The notes beneath the pieces are model-generated. The model was not told the DNA's origin and searched no databases. It worked only from the letters and a program-made list of their open reading frames with translations. The translations under genes and the position numbers were made by a program. Of a DNA stretch of 64,000 nucleotides, positions 1 through 64,000 are shown in pieces (position 1 is the stretch's first letter; the number at the start of each line of letters is the position of its first letter). The stretch comes from Certhia americana (lineage: Eukaryota > Chordata > Aves > Passeriformes > Certhiidae). The stretch is taken from the NCBI GenBank assembly GCA_018697195.1, contig JAGMWU010000028.1, positions 6,211,708 through 6,275,707 on the forward strand. Direction: 5' to 3'.

Positions 1-1998
1 TGCTACTATTAATTGTTTTGAGAGAAACAGAGTGATTAAACATGACAGGTGACAGATTTAAGGCAAGTTTCACAATAATGGAATACAAATTGGAATACAA
101 TGGTGTACTTAGTGTACGGTAATATATAAGGAACACCAATTAACAGTCTAAAGCATCTTGCACCCTTGCTGTTGTGCTTCTTCATTTTTGCTTAGAAGCT
201 GTTCAACACCTGTGGGTCAGAGAAATTATGCTTACATGTTTTGTGATGCTGGAACAAATAACTAGCTAGAAAAAATAATTAATCATAACCTCTTTGTTCT
301 TGGATGGAAGATGAGGTGGTGTCTGTGTCTTGGGGCAAACTTCGCAAGTTCATGAACAAGATACTTCAATGCCCCTGCTGAACTCTGACAGCTTTAGCAT
401 GCTCTTTAGTGTGTATTTTAAGCTTTTTATCCAAAAATTCGGGGATTTCTCTCTGTTTAAAGATGCAAACAGGAAGAGAAGCAATAAAATGCTTTGACAG
501 AGTGACTTGAAGGAGCAGTGCTCTGAAGAGAGAAGAATAAGGGCTTTCTGGAGGATTAGTAAGTAGGTGGTGGAGCAATACGTGGGAGTTGGCAGAGAAT
601 CTGTGAAGCAGTTCTTTGAGTTCAGACAAGCAGTGGGAATTAGCAGAATGAGGGGCTAGAGATTGAAATACAACATCTGACAGGAGAGTGCTCTGTTTTT
701 TAATGGCTTGCTCTGCAGGACTGTGGTGACCTTGCAAATACAGCCTTCTTTTGTTACAACCACAGAGCCATTGAATTGAAGAACTCCCTTAGCACTCCAA
801 CAGCACTTCCTGCAGAATTGGTTGGGTGTACAGCTTAGAAACATTTCCATAGGGTTCATGTGCAGTGACATATGAACAAGCCTGTTTGGATGCTCCTGTG
901 GCCCTAGGCAGGGTGTTGAGTTTGCAGCAGTCCTGAAGATCAGGTTCGCATCCTTTGCTAGCACCTGCATAATATTTTCCCCCAGAGACTTCAGCAGGTC
1001 TTTTCTGTATTGTCATAATGATGCCTTCTAGCACCTGCCAAACTCATTCCCAAACCCAAATATCTGGGTTATTCCTGACACCTGCTCATCTCCAATACTG
1101 GTATTAGATTGCTGTTTTTCTGGAAGGTGAATTCTTTTTTTTTTTTTTGTTTGTTTCTGTTAATGTACCCAGTGCTGCAAACAAACAAACCACACAGAGT
1201 GGTTTGTATTAGGTAAGCACAAACAGACACCCTGTGTCTGGGAACAGCCACCCCTCAGGCAGTTTGTGAGAAGCTGTTCTGTAACAAGTGTAACACAACT
1301 GGAGCTGTGCCCCTGGGGAGGAGAGGGGGGAGTGAGTGCTCTGTCAGGGGCTCCTGGAGGGTCCCAAAAGGCTTTTGGCAAATCAGTGGAAGGGTTCTCC
1401 TAATTCAGGATGATCAGCTTCATGAAAGTCCAGGCACAATCCCCTGTGGAGCTGCTAAGCTGCTCCCAGAGCAGCCCCTGTGCTGGGCTGGCACAGCCAC
1501 CGGTGTCCACAACCAAAATGGGAATTGAATTGATCTGGATGGGTGTTTGCTTCTCCAGCTGCTCCCTGGGTGTGCAATGGATGTGTTGTTCGCATGAGTA
1601 GAAGTGTGGAAAATGGGCAGTAGTCTGGTTTTACATGACATTAGAGTTCTTTTTCAGGGACAAGACACTTTTAGGATAATTGTATCCAGACAGTGCTGCA
1701 TGTGATGTGCTTTGGATTTGAGTCATTGTCTTATCGCTGCATTATGACATTGTCTTCACTCCAGAGTGCCACATCCTGTGTTATCCCTTTGCTTCCCTGC
1801 AAAAGAAGAAACACCAAGAGAGGTGTGTTGGTCAGTGTTTGAGCAAGAGAGGGGATTGTGCAGTCAGGAGTGAGAGGTGACCTCAGTGACAGGAAGACTT
1901 TGGATGATCTCACTTGTTAATGAAACATCAGCCTGTGACTTGAGTGTGTTGATGGCTTTCCCAGTTTCACTTTTGACTGATACTCTTTTTGGTTCCAG
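1..1998 (+). other. IPO9: IPO9 intron (3' part), no exon seen
   Basis: This stretch lies upstream of the first visible IPO9 exon and ends in a normal acceptor (tggttccag). The preceding human coding block (ending MEVLK) is not found here, so it must lie upstream of the window. I see no RNA gene or clear repeat family; there is a short T-rich run at about 1134-1150. Confidence 0.75.
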
Positions 1999-20635
<18,637 letters not shown>

Positions 20636-21564
20636 ACCCACTCCAGAGACCACACCTGCCAGATCTGAACAATAGGTTATTTTTGGCTTATTCCACGTTT
20701 TATGATTGGACATAAAACATTTTCCAGTGTCTGCCTGCCTTGTTCCAGGTTGACAATGGCCTCTTGTTTTGAGCCTCATCTTAACACACATCTGCTTAAG
20801 GGAATGAGTCCTGAGGAAGCAGAAAGGACATTGCACATTGGTCTCACCACAGGAGCACTTTCATTTTCCACAGTAACTTTCCCGGAAGTTCTTAAAGAAA
20901 AAAATAATGTGTCCTTAATATTTTTAAAAGGAAACTGTCTCTACCTGTGAAGAGGCACTTTTAATTTCCCACAGCACAGCTGGATGGAGAAAGGAACCGG
21001 GTCACTTATGGATTGAGAAGTGGGAAGGTTGTTCTTCTTGGCTCTTGTTCCTCCTCACATAACACAGGGTAAATATCTTGATCCTACAACGTGACTTCTT
21101 TTATAGAACCACAGACTCTTCAGAGCTGCCTGGATGGGATGGAGCCAATCCACAGAAGTTTGGAGGGGAAGCTAAGACAATGAACTGAGTGCATATCTTC
21201 TTTCCTGGTGTGGACAGGGCTCTGTCGCTCACAACTCCCAGGGGAGCAGTTCTTCACTAATACTTGTGTGTGCACATGCTCAGAGGAAGTCACCACTTAA
21301 ATTGCTGTTCCTGTGGCATGTGGCTGTGAAAGACTGGTTTTCTGGAACACAAGGAGCCACGGTTTTTAGGGGAAAAACAAAACTGATTGTATTTAACATA
21401 TTTGCTCCACGACAGCCACTCTGAACTCCTTTGCTTTTTTTCACACTCATGTGTGTATTTTTATAGAGTGGTAAAATAACATTTGCAAATTGATTTCCCC
21501 ATGAGAACAGTGTGATGTATCTCACAACACCTCTCTGCCTTTGGTTCCCTTTTGGGGAAAATGA

Positions 21565-21570
21565 AATAAA
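21565..21570 (+). terminator. AATAAA poly(A) signal candidate for IPO9
   Basis: Canonical hexamer in an A-rich patch (atgaaataaaactatt), about 930 bases after the IPO9 stop. It is the first canonical hexamer I noticed downstream of the stop. Confidence 0.5.
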
Positions 21571-23238
21571 ACTATTAAAATGTACATTGGTATCCTTCTT
21601 ATAAAACAGATTTAAAAGGAACTTGTGCTTGTTTCCAGAAGTCACTTTTTAAAGACCTATTTCTCCTTAGTACATGTTCTGTACATGCTGCCAGAGGATG
21701 TTTGGGTGTTTCACAGGAGTCACCTGGACAGAAAGAGAGTCCTGTGCTGTATATATCTGCTGCTTAAAACAGGCTGAGCCATTACAGTTCCCTTTTAAGA
21801 AAGCACTTGCTGTTCCTTTGTGGAATCATTTACTTCAAGGTTGTATCAAAACCTCCCTAACCTGGTGTCCTGTCTCTCACTGGTCTCATGTTGTGCCCAA
21901 GAATGGACAGAGCCAGGAGGGAACCCTCCCCATCCACTGCAGACACCTCTGAGCAATTCTCATTTTTTGTGTGCCTAACTAACTCTGTGAGCAGCAGAGT
22001 TTGAAGCTTGTTTTTCATGTGTCCAATAAGGTACAAGCTCTTCCCATGCCAGTGAGTCACACTGTCTTTCTTCCCTGGAGATTCTCTGGTCTATAAGAAT
22101 ATCTAATAACCGAGGTGCCCTGACTCTCCTGTCATTCAGTCCAGTAGGAGTTTTGTTCTGAGGCCTTTGCCCCTCAGCTTTCACTGAAAGGCCCAACAAG
22201 TTAAACTGAACAGTACAGTTTTGAAAACCCAACAAGAAGCTGATGGCTGCAGTGGTGTGTCCACATGGCTGTTCCAGAATGGTCAGGAGTGTCCTCGGAG
22301 GAATTGGTCTCAGCTCTAGGAAGAGGCAGGACCAGCTTTTTTTGCCGTGTGTGCCAGCAGCAAAGGCTCAAACCCAGCCATCCATACATGGAGGAAAGTG
22401 GATGCCAAACACTGGAAGCATTGAGGTGTGTTCAGGGTGTCAGGAGCAAACAGCACATTGAAGGCTGGTTAACTTGGGCTCACAGAGGTGCTGGTGGGGT
22501 TCATGTGTGCTACAGTGGGAGCTAGAGCTGGCTTCCTGTGCTTCAGGGGGCAGGCTACTTTAGCCAGGTTGGAGGGTGGATTTAAACAAGACCATGAAAA
22601 ATGAGGCTGACATTACTACTAACACTGAACTGAAACATCTAAGGGAGTCTGTCATTACAAGTTCCAAAAGATGGATGGGGTCAGTGCCATGTTCCTGCTG
22701 GAGCCCATCTGTGTTTTGGGTAAAAGCTTTGATTTGCAGTTATCAATGTTTTTTCAAGGAGTGTGGGAAGGGAAGGATAGGACGTGTCACTGTCTCTACA
22801 TGTAAAGATTAACTTACCCGGAGTTTCTCACAGCACAGATAGACAGAAAAAAGGCACTGTGTCCCTTACAGATTGCTTGAGATGTGGGAAGGTTATTCTC
22901 TTGGCCGAACTGGTGCTCTGCGCTCTCCCTCCTTCATCCTCAATTCGGATGCAGCCTGAGCTGGCTGGGCATGGTGCTGCTGCATGGCAGCTGGAACTTG
23001 GGTCCAGCCTGAGGGGCAGGACTTGCACAGGGATGGTGTTGTTGTACAGCAACTATTGCCAGCACCCTCACCGTGTGCAGGGTGGTCTTGTCAAGAGGTA
23101 CTCCGACTCAAGCAATCCCTAGGAAGAGGCTGCATAGGATCTGGGGGAGTGCTTGAGGGAGATGGATTGAGGGACCTCAGCAAAGTCCTGCTGGTGCTCA
23201 CAATGTTGCTTTTCTGCTTAACCACTGACATCTTTCCT

Positions 23239-23244
23239 AATAAA
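23239..23244 (+). terminator. AATAAA distal poly(A) signal candidate
   Basis: Canonical hexamer (cctaataaaattctg) that could end a long IPO9 3'UTR isoform. Position-only evidence. Confidence 0.35.
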
Positions 23245-23769
23245 ATTCTGAAGGCTCTGTGGTTTGTCCTTATACAACGATTGTGTTTGCTGCAGAAATT
23301 GTGCCAAAAGACCTCTGACCAACAGCACAGCGATTGCTCAGGATGGAAACTGTTGGACTCTGTGAAGCAGTGTTTGAGGTCTGGTTTTGAGGTGCAGCAC
23401 CACTTGTGTTGTCTGCTGTTGCGAAGAAACTAAACTAATAGTCATAGAGGTGACTGCCACCACGTTAGGAAAGAAAATAAGGAAAAGCTTTAAAAAGGGT
23501 GGAGGACTGCACAACCGAGGGCACTGCTGTGTTGGTGCCTGGCACACATATCCCGCTCAGGACTCATCTGTGGGGATGAACTGGCCATGTTTGCTGACTG
23601 AGTGTTCTCCGGGGAGTAGCACGAAGCTCCGACCCCACGGACCGTGCTTAACCAGCGAACCGCCCAGCTCGGACCCTGGAATGAGACTTTTATGCATATT
23701 CATCAGCATATTCACCATATTGTTCCTTTTTGGGAGTGGGGTTTTTTGGGGTTTTTTTTTTAATTAACA

Positions 23770-23775
23770 AATAAA
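23770..23775 (+). terminator. AATAAA most distal poly(A) signal candidate
   Basis: Hexamer in aacaaataaactcttgcag, just before the LZTR1 CpG island begins. If used, the IPO9 transcript would end about 320 bases short of the LZTR1 ATG. Confidence 0.3.
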
Positions 23776-23928
23776 CTCTTGCAGTGTAGAATCCCACCTG
23801 GCTTTCCCATCTTTACCCGGGCAGTGCCGGTACCAGTTCGGCCCGGTGTGCTCCGTGCCCGCCCCGGCCTGGAACGCGACACCGAGCTCGGCGGGGGCGT
23901 TCGCGCCACACCCCTCCCCTCTCGCGAT

Positions 23929-23950
23929 GCATGCTGGGAGCTGAAGTCCA
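23929..23950 (-). promoter_or_regulatory. ZNF143/SBS-type site 1
   Basis: On the minus strand it reads ACTTCAGCTCCCAGCATGC, close to the known ZNF143 (Staf) element ACTACAAYTCCCAGMATGC. First of three similar 22-bp elements, starts 60 bp apart. Confidence 0.75.
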
Positions 23951-23988
23951 GGGGTTGGCAGCTGCCAGGCCGGCGCCCCGGGCGCGAT

Positions 23989-24010
23989 GCACGCCGGGAG
24001 TTGTGGTCTG
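23989..24010 (-). promoter_or_regulatory. ZNF143/SBS-type site 2
   Basis: Minus-strand core ACCACAACTCCCGGCGTGC. Same orientation as site 1 and starting 60 bp after it. Confidence 0.7.
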
Positions 24011-24050
24011 ACGGCGCAAACACAGGCGCGCCGAAAAGCGGGCGCGCGGG

Positions 24051-24072
24051 GCATGCCGGGAGCTGTAGTCCA
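24051..24072 (-). promoter_or_regulatory. ZNF143/SBS-type site 3
   Basis: Minus-strand core ACTACAGCTCCCGGCATGC, with the full ACTACA half preserved. It starts 62 bp after site 2 and ends 18 bp before the LZTR1 ATG, so it may lie in or next to the 5'UTR. Confidence 0.8.
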
Positions 24073-24090
24073 GGGGGGCAGGCGTGGGGC

Positions 24091-58470
<34,380 letters not shown>

Positions 58471-59128
58471 CATGCCTTGGTAATCTACCTTATTTGTTCC
58501 TGAAAAACACTGGCACTTTAGAGCTGGCTCTGGTTTACTGTTATGTATGGAGTAGCTCAGTGTCTGCACACTACAGCAGCCCTGGAGGAGCAGGGACAGC
58601 TGAGATGCTCTCTCTGGATTTGCTGGGTTTGTACCTTTCTGCAGCACTTGGACTTTGTTACATTTGTTACTCAAATGTAGACTTGAAATCATTGCGGGGT
58701 TTAATTAATTCCACATGGTTTGGGGAATTATAAGTTCATAATCAAGTCCATTATTGCTTTCATACTGTAAAATCAAGCAGTCATGAGTAAGAGTCACTAA
58801 TCCTTTGAAACACAGTATTTAAAGAATACTATTTAAAGAGCTTCAGCTGACCCAGCCCGAAGGCTGTAAGGGGAAGTCAGAACAAAACTGGGAACAAGAG
58901 CGCATGGTGTTCACAGGGAGATTGGCCCTTGGACCAGAATATAGTGACTTTTCAGAGACTCCATGGTGTGGATTAACAGATAAGTCCCTGTGCAACTGCC
59001 CAGATTGATGGGTTGTGGGAATCCAGACCTATGCTCTGCAGCAGGTCAGACTGGAAGATTACAGCAGTCCTCTCTGACCATCAAATCCATTAATCCTGTC
59101 TTGCTAAGCCTTTCTAAATCTATTTATT

Positions 59129-59134
59129 AATAAA
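59129..59134 (+). terminator. LZTR1: AATAAA poly(A) signal for LZTR1
   Basis: Canonical hexamer in tatttattaataaagaatt, 659 bases after the LZTR1 stop, which suggests a 3'UTR of about 0.7 kb. Confidence 0.65.
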
Positions 59135-61100
59135 GAATTAACATTTTCTCCTGGCATTTCATGATTGACTTGGATTTCATTTGGAAAAAAATTAAGCAAA
59201 AAACGTTCTGTGCTTGATGAAGGTCACATTGTTAAAAATAAGTGTGTTACATCTTGTTACTAATTTTACATTGACTTATCTCTGTGAGACTTTGCCTTTG
59301 CAGGAAGGTGAATGAAGGCAGAGTGCCCTTCCCAGCCTGTGTAGGAGCAGCTGCTGTTCCCTCCCCTCACAACCCCCAGCTCTGTGCTGGATGCTTCCCA
59401 CACTGCAGAGTGGAGAGGAGAGGAGCTTCACCTCTCCTCACAGCTGGATGGTGTTGGTTGGAGAGCACCAGAAATGTGGTGTTGGTAAAAGTGTCTGATG
59501 GTGGAACTGTCCCAGCCCTGCCCAGAGCCCTTGGGGCTGCCCCAGGAAGGAGTGACAAGCTGGGAATCAAAACCTTGTCCTGCTCCAGCTGCAGGGGCTG
59601 CTCTCTGCTTGTCTGAAGCTGGAGTGATGCAGGATCCCTGTCAAGACATGCAGCTCCTAGCCCTCACATTCCCACCCTTGCAACCATGATTTTCATAAAG
59701 TGTTCCTGGAGCAGCAGTTGTGAGTTCCTCGTCAGCATCACACCACCTGACACACCCGCACGTGCTCTGGTGTGGCAAGGGTAGTGCAGTCTGTGCAATG
59801 GAGAACATGTCACAGATTTAATCTAAGGGAAGTGCTCTAGAGACCACCCTGTCTGTTTCCCTGGTGGCTTGCTCAAGTGAGCCAGACCAGAGGTGACAGG
59901 TGCTTCTGAGAGCCAAGGGCACCTTTTAAACAAGAGGGATTGTTTCCAGATGCCTCATAGTGGAGTCTCTAACCAGAGGTCGTAATAATTGTACTGGCAG
60001 GCTCTATACTCCCTGGGAAACCAGGCTGGCAGCTGGAGAAAGGTTCTACACTGCAACTTGTAACAAGACTATAACAACATTTCCAGTAATGCTGATCCAC
60101 TAGAGGACACCCATTGCCCAGGGAAGCCTCATTCTCTCAGGCTGAACAGGTTGGTTTCAACCATGCCATAACCAGCCCTCTTGAAATCCTGAGCCCACTT
60201 GTGAGGAAATGTATAAACATCCTCTGAGTGGGCGCTGTGGGGTCTTGGCTTTGGGGGGAGTTTGGCTCAGTCACAGCTGTAGGGATCACAGTACTGGGTC
60301 AGAGATTTAGTGTGAAAACTTGTAGCCCACTGAGATTTGCCTCGGGGCTGCTGCTGTGCAGAGTGCCAGGACCATGCACCTCTCTGAAAGGACACCCCCA
60401 AGTTTCCTAGAAGATCACAGAATGACAACTGTTGTAGGGGCCACACAGACAGGGGTACATGTGAACTTCCCAGGGCAGTTAGGTGTTTTTGTTATCACCA
60501 CCTCGTTATTGTTATGGCCAGCAGGCCCCCAGGTTATTGAAGTTCCTGCAGCCTTGGGCAGTTTTGTACTGGAATTTGTGCGGTCATATCCCTGCATTTG
60601 GTAAGGAATAAGGAACATCGTGGCTGTCCAGCTTTGTCTTACTCCTACGGTCTCTGCCACATGCAGGCCCCACTGGCTCTTTAAAGCCCTTGGGACTGCT
60701 GGTGGGAGAGAAGGAGCACCCCTCCCAACCCAATGTGATCCCCAGCATAGTGACAAAAAGCAAGGTGGAGAAGCAATCTCCAGGTCCTCTGGAGCAGCAG
60801 CTCAGGGCACTGGAGCCAAAAGGCTGTAGTTTTGCCACACTGCACCAGCTCCCCATGTCCGCACTGTCACATGAGACTGGTGGCAGCTGGGCAGAAGCCT
60901 AGCAAGAAGCAGTGTGGATTGAGCTGTTCCAGCCCTGCAGGCTAAGACCAAGCCCATCCTTCCAGTGCCAGCACCAGGAGAAGCCAGCAGCACCCCAAGT
61001 ACCCAGAACAGGGCTGGCAGTGGGGCAGGGAGCTCTCTCGTGGGCAGGTGGCCCATGGCTCGCTGGGAACAGGAAGAACACAGAGAAAAAAATTACACAT

Positions 61101-61106
61101 TTTAAT
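61101..61106 (-). terminator. RNPEP: ATTAAA poly(A) signal candidate for RNPEP
   Basis: On the minus strand ATTAAA lies about 80 bases after the RNPEP stop, implying a very short 3'UTR. A variant hexamer, so uncertain. Confidence 0.45.
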
Positions 61107-61185
61107 AAGGAAATGTGCAGTGAGAGGGAGGAACTGAGGTCCTGCCAGCAGGAACACTGGCAAAGGGAGCAGAGCCCAGGCTGCC

Positions 61186-61350
61186 TCAGGCCTCAGCCCC
61201 CCCCAAGCCCAGGATCTTCTTTACGTAGTTCTGGACGTTGACATGGAGCTGGGGGGCCGTAGCAGAGAAGGTCTCCATGGCCAGGGCCCGGGTGGCCTCA
61301 GAGCCACCCCACATGGCCCGGTACAGAGGCAGCGTGTACTTCTGCTTGCC
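61186..61350 (-). CDS. RNPEP: RNPEP last coding exon
   Basis: Minus-strand acceptor tgtctctgcag, 54 codons plus TGA (plus-strand tca at 61186-61188). Encodes GKQKYTLPLYRAMWGGSEA and QLHVNVQNYVKKILGLGG. Confidence 0.94.
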   Translation of the reverse strand, partial: GKQKYTLPLYRAMWGGSEATRALAMETFSATAPQLHVNVQNYVKKILGLGGAEA

Positions 61351-63883
61351 CTGCAGAGACAGCACACTTACAGCCCAGACTCTGCCCCAGCCCCTGGGAT
61401 GATGCCCCCCATTGCCCCTGTCCCCAGCACGATGCCCCCAGCATGGCCCTGCTCTTAGCGAGGCACAGAGCACATAGCAATGGGACAGGGTGGGGAATGT
61501 TGCCGTGGGCAGTCCTTGGCACCACAGCACCTGGAGAGGGGAGAACACTCGAACCTTGGAGAAGGAGCAGACCCTGAGAAGTTCATGAAGTTGAAGGCCA
61601 AGTGCAGGGTCTTGCACCTGGGTCAGGACAGGATAGATGGAGGGATGGGGACCAGCCCTTCGGAGAAGGACTTGGGTGACAAATTGGGTATGACCTGGCC
61701 ATATGCTCTCCCATCCTGGAAAGCCAACTGTGTCCTAGGCTCATCCCCAACAGTGTGGGCAGCAGATGAGGGGGAAATTCTGCCCTCATAAGACCCCAAT
61801 ACTGGAGCACTTCATCCAGCTCTGGAGTCTCCAGCACAAGACACACATGGACAGAGGAGCCCAGAGGAGCCCATGGACCTGCTCTGTGGCCTGGGGCCAG
61901 GCTAGGAGAGATAGGGGTGTTCACCTGGAGAAGAGAACGCTCCAGGGAAACCTTAGAGCCCCTCCCAGTGCCAAGAGAGCTGGAGAGGGACTTTGGAGTG
62001 ACAGCACAATGGGGAATGGGATATTGAAAAAAAGTCTTCCCTGTGAGGGTGGTGAGGCCCTGGCATGTCCCTGGATGGGGCTTGGAGCAATCTGGTCTAG
62101 TGGAAGGCACAGCGGGGAATAAGATAAGCTTTAAGGTCCCTTCCAACCCAAACCATTCTGTGGGACTATCAAAAGCAAGAGCCAACCCCTGTCTCTCTGG
62201 CACTGAAGGCCCTGTGTCCTTCTCTCCCCACTGCCACCACTGCCCAGGGACAAACCTGGCTGTGCAGGAAGTCCTTGACTTTACTGTACTCAGCCTCCAG
62301 GTTGTTCTTTAGGATAATCTGGCACCAGCGCAATCGCAGCTCAGCGTTCTGGGCCTTGGAGATCTTGGGGTACATCTTGCTCAGCCTTTTCACATTGCCT
62401 GTGAGAGGGCAGCAGTCACCATCCTCCATGGGGCTCTGACCCAGCTCACAGGCAGCCCTGTGAGTCTATCCCAAGTGTGCTGCAAATTCTCTGGTATCCT
62501 CCCAGCCTCGGGTTAGCCCTGGCCCCTGCCCAAGTGCCCCCCACCCCCAGCTCTGAAGCACCCCAGACACTTGATGTCTCTTGACAGGACAGTGTTGGGC
62601 ACTTCAGGCTGGGCAGCCCTGCAGGGCCATGGGTGGCTTGGGGTGCCAGCACAAAGTGGGAGGAGATTCCTCAGCAAAGAGGGCAAGGGGAGTTGCGGTG
62701 ACATGGGGTCATGACAGCCCAGCAGAGCCAGCCTGGGGACAGCAGGACTTCACATAAATCCAGGGACGTGCTTCCCTGGGCTCTCCATCCCCCACCACAC
62801 TGACTGAGGTTTCCTGTGAACCAGGACCCACAGAGCAGTTGGAGAAGGGCTGATGGCCACACAACTGCGTCTCCCCACGTGCCCTCACACCCCCGACCAT
62901 CTTGGACTTGGGCACATCACCCTGTGTCACTCACCAGAGCCCCGGGAGTGCCCTGGCACTCACCTTCAGGCAGGGGGGATTTCTGCAGGACCTGATCCAG
63001 AAAATAGACCAGCTGGTACGTTCTCCAGCCCGTGATGTCCACGGCTTCGATCGCCTCCATGTTCAAGCTGTCGGCTGCCCAGAGCTCTGCCAGCTCATCC
63101 GCCGGCCTCATCAGCTGCTGCCCCGGCGACAGGTCAGGCAGGTAGGGCGGCCAGCCTGGTGTGTTCAGCCAGCGGTCAAATTCAAACCCTGCAGCGAGGC
63201 AGGAGGGAGAGCTGGGAACAGATCCCTGAGCCCCACACCAGATGCTGCTGCCCAGACCCCCCACTGCCATCTTCCAGTGCCACCAAACCTGCCCGAGGAC
63301 GGTGACCACCACAAACTACTGGGGAGAGGCCATCAGACACATGGGCTCAGGGTGTGCTTGTGGCTATCAGCCCCAGCACAACCAGCAGGATGAGCTGGCT
63401 CCAGCACAGAAAGCTCCTGACAAGGCTGGGCCAAGCCCAGTGCACTGGTTGGGCCTGATCCCAGTGCTCACCAGACTCACCAGGCTGAGTCATGGATACC
63501 ACATGAAACAGCACCTGAGTGCAGAGCAGGGACTGGGTTCAAATAAAAAAAAATCAGGCTGAGTCGGCACGTGCCCATGCTTGGGCCTAACCCCAGCTGG
63601 CCAGTGCGTCCATGCCTCCTCTGACAGAGCCACGCTGGCAGCAACAGAATCTCCAGTAAAACACACAACCTGACCTGCAAAGGGTCTGGGAGACATGGGT
63701 GGCTCTGACACCCACGGGTGCAAGGCTGAGAAGTGGCAGCCCCTGTTCCCTGGCCAGGCTGGCACTGTGCTGACCTGAGATGGAGTCCACGCCTTTCTCC
63801 TTCAGCTCTGGGAAATACTCCAGGAAGAACCCGAGGGTGTCATCTGCAGTGATGCTCTGGAACTTGAACCGGTTCACGTAGGC
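61186..63883 (-). CDS. RNPEP: Aminopeptidase B, C-terminal part (last four exons)
   Basis: RNPEP is a zinc M1-family exopeptidase that removes N-terminal Arg or Lys from peptides; it is secreted and cytosolic (family knowledge). Four minus-strand exons, in transcript order 63775-63883, 62964-63188, 62256-62398, 61186-61350, join in frame into 642 nt, 213 residues plus TGA. Recognisable segments are FQSITADDTLGFFLEYFPEL, FDRWLNTPGWPPYLPDLSPG, AIEAVDITGWRTYQLVYFLD, NAELRLRWCQIILKNN and GKQKYTLPLYRAMWGGSEA, very close to human. This is the C-terminal helical domain shared with LTA4H. The catalytic HEXXH and GXMEN exons lie to the right, outside the window. The C-terminus ends GLGGAEA, unlike human. 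Confidence 0.94.
61535..62165 (+). mobile_element. CR1 LINE 3' fragment in RNPEP intron
   Basis: Sense CR1 order: aagttcatgaagttgaaggc, agtgcagggtcttgcacctg, gtgaggccctggcatgtcc, tttaaggtcccttccaaccc, attctgtgggact. Inserted antisense to RNPEP; fills most of its last intron. Confidence 0.9.
62256..62398 (-). CDS. RNPEP: RNPEP penultimate exon, NVKRLSKMYPKISKAQNAEL
   Basis: Minus-strand acceptor ctctcacag, donor cag|gtttgt. Encodes LRLRWCQIILKNNLEAEYSK and KDFLHSQ. Confidence 0.94.
62964..63188 (-). CDS. RNPEP: RNPEP exon, FEFDRWLNTPGWPPYL
   Basis: Minus-strand acceptor cgctgcag, donor gaag|gtgagt. Encodes the start of the C-terminal domain through VLQKSPLPE. Confidence 0.95.
63775..63883 (-). 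CDS. RNPEP: RNPEP exon, AYVNRFKFQSITADDTLGFF
   Basis: Minus-strand acceptor tccccacag, donor tcag|gtcagc. Encodes LEYFPELKEKGVDSIS. The remaining 117 bases to the window edge look like intron. Confidence 0.94.
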
Positions 63884-64000
63884 CTGTGGGGATGGATGGG
63901 GCTGATGCCAGACACTCTCACCCCAGCAGTGCTGCCCAGCCCTCTGTGTGCTCAACCTCACGGGGAACTCATTCCAGCCTCTGTTCCCTACAGGGGCTGC

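Larger units (their letters stand above)
20636..23780 (+). other. IPO9 3'UTR and IPO9-LZTR1 intergenic region
   Basis: No conserved ORF. AATAAA hexamers lie at 21565-21570, 23239-23244 and 23770-23775, so the 3'UTR could be about 0.95, 2.6 or 3.1 kb; the sequence alone does not choose. A diverged repeated segment occurs at about 20934-21050 and 22789-22930. The AT-rich stretch at 23691-23725 repeats CATATT three times. Confidence 0.7.
58471..61185. other. LZTR1-RNPEP convergent intergenic region
   Basis: Holds the LZTR1 3'UTR to about 59150 and, at the right edge, the short RNPEP 3'UTR on the opposite strand. Between them no conserved ORF or repeat family was recognised. Confidence 0.65.

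Noticed and set aside
23691..23725. CATATT triple repeat as an octamer-type enhancer
   Set aside because: Short AT-rich motif with no flanking support; chance is more likely.
61583..62203. 206-codon minus-strand open frame
   Set aside because: Lies over a CR1 3' fragment in reverse; not a CR1 protein frame and not RNPEP.

Overview
This is a vertebrate nuclear window and almost certainly comes from a bird, probably a passerine. It has many truncated CR1 LINE 3' ends, a tRNA-Ile-headed SINE with a CR1-like tail that resembles the passerine family TguSINE1, compact multi-exon genes and a short CpG-island promoter. There are no prokaryotic features. I rebuilt the genes exon by exon from splice signals, reading phase and remembered human proteins; no alignment was run.

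Layout: (1) 1-20635, plus strand: the 3' three-quarters of IPO9 (importin-9), 17 coding exons and 769 residues to a conserved C-terminus. Its first seven or so exons lie upstream of the window. (2) 20636 to about 23800: IPO9 3'UTR and intergenic DNA, with an imperfect repeated segment of about 120-140 bp. (3) About 23815-24700: a CpG island with three ZNF143/SBS-type sites and the LZTR1 start. (4) 24091-58470, plus strand: complete LZTR1, 21 coding exons and about 828 residues: a Kelch beta-propeller followed by two BTB-BACK modules. It includes a strongly diverged exon 10 inside a 14.4-kb interval. (5) 58471-61185: short intergenic region. (6) 61186-63883, minus strand: the last four coding exons of RNPEP (aminopeptidase B), convergent with LZTR1.

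The genes are unrelated in function: nuclear import of histones and other basic cargo (IPO9), CUL3-dependent control of RAS-family GTPases (LZTR1), and removal of N-terminal Arg/Lys from peptides (RNPEP). In human, IPO9 and RNPEP are both on 1q32.1 while LZTR1 is on 22q11.21, so LZTR1 between them is a notable order.

Most interesting signals: two U12-type (minor spliceosome) introns, an AT-AC intron in IPO9 and a GT-AG intron at LZTR1 intron 18, each with an in-frame stop at or just after its 5' splice motif; the diverged LZTR1 linker exon; the triple ZNF143 array; a TG repeat and assembly gap beside an IPO9 3' splice site; two adjacent perfect hairpins upstream of LZTR1 exon 13; and a (CCATT)n array with a gap inside a CR1 copy. 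I found no convincing wholly new biological system.
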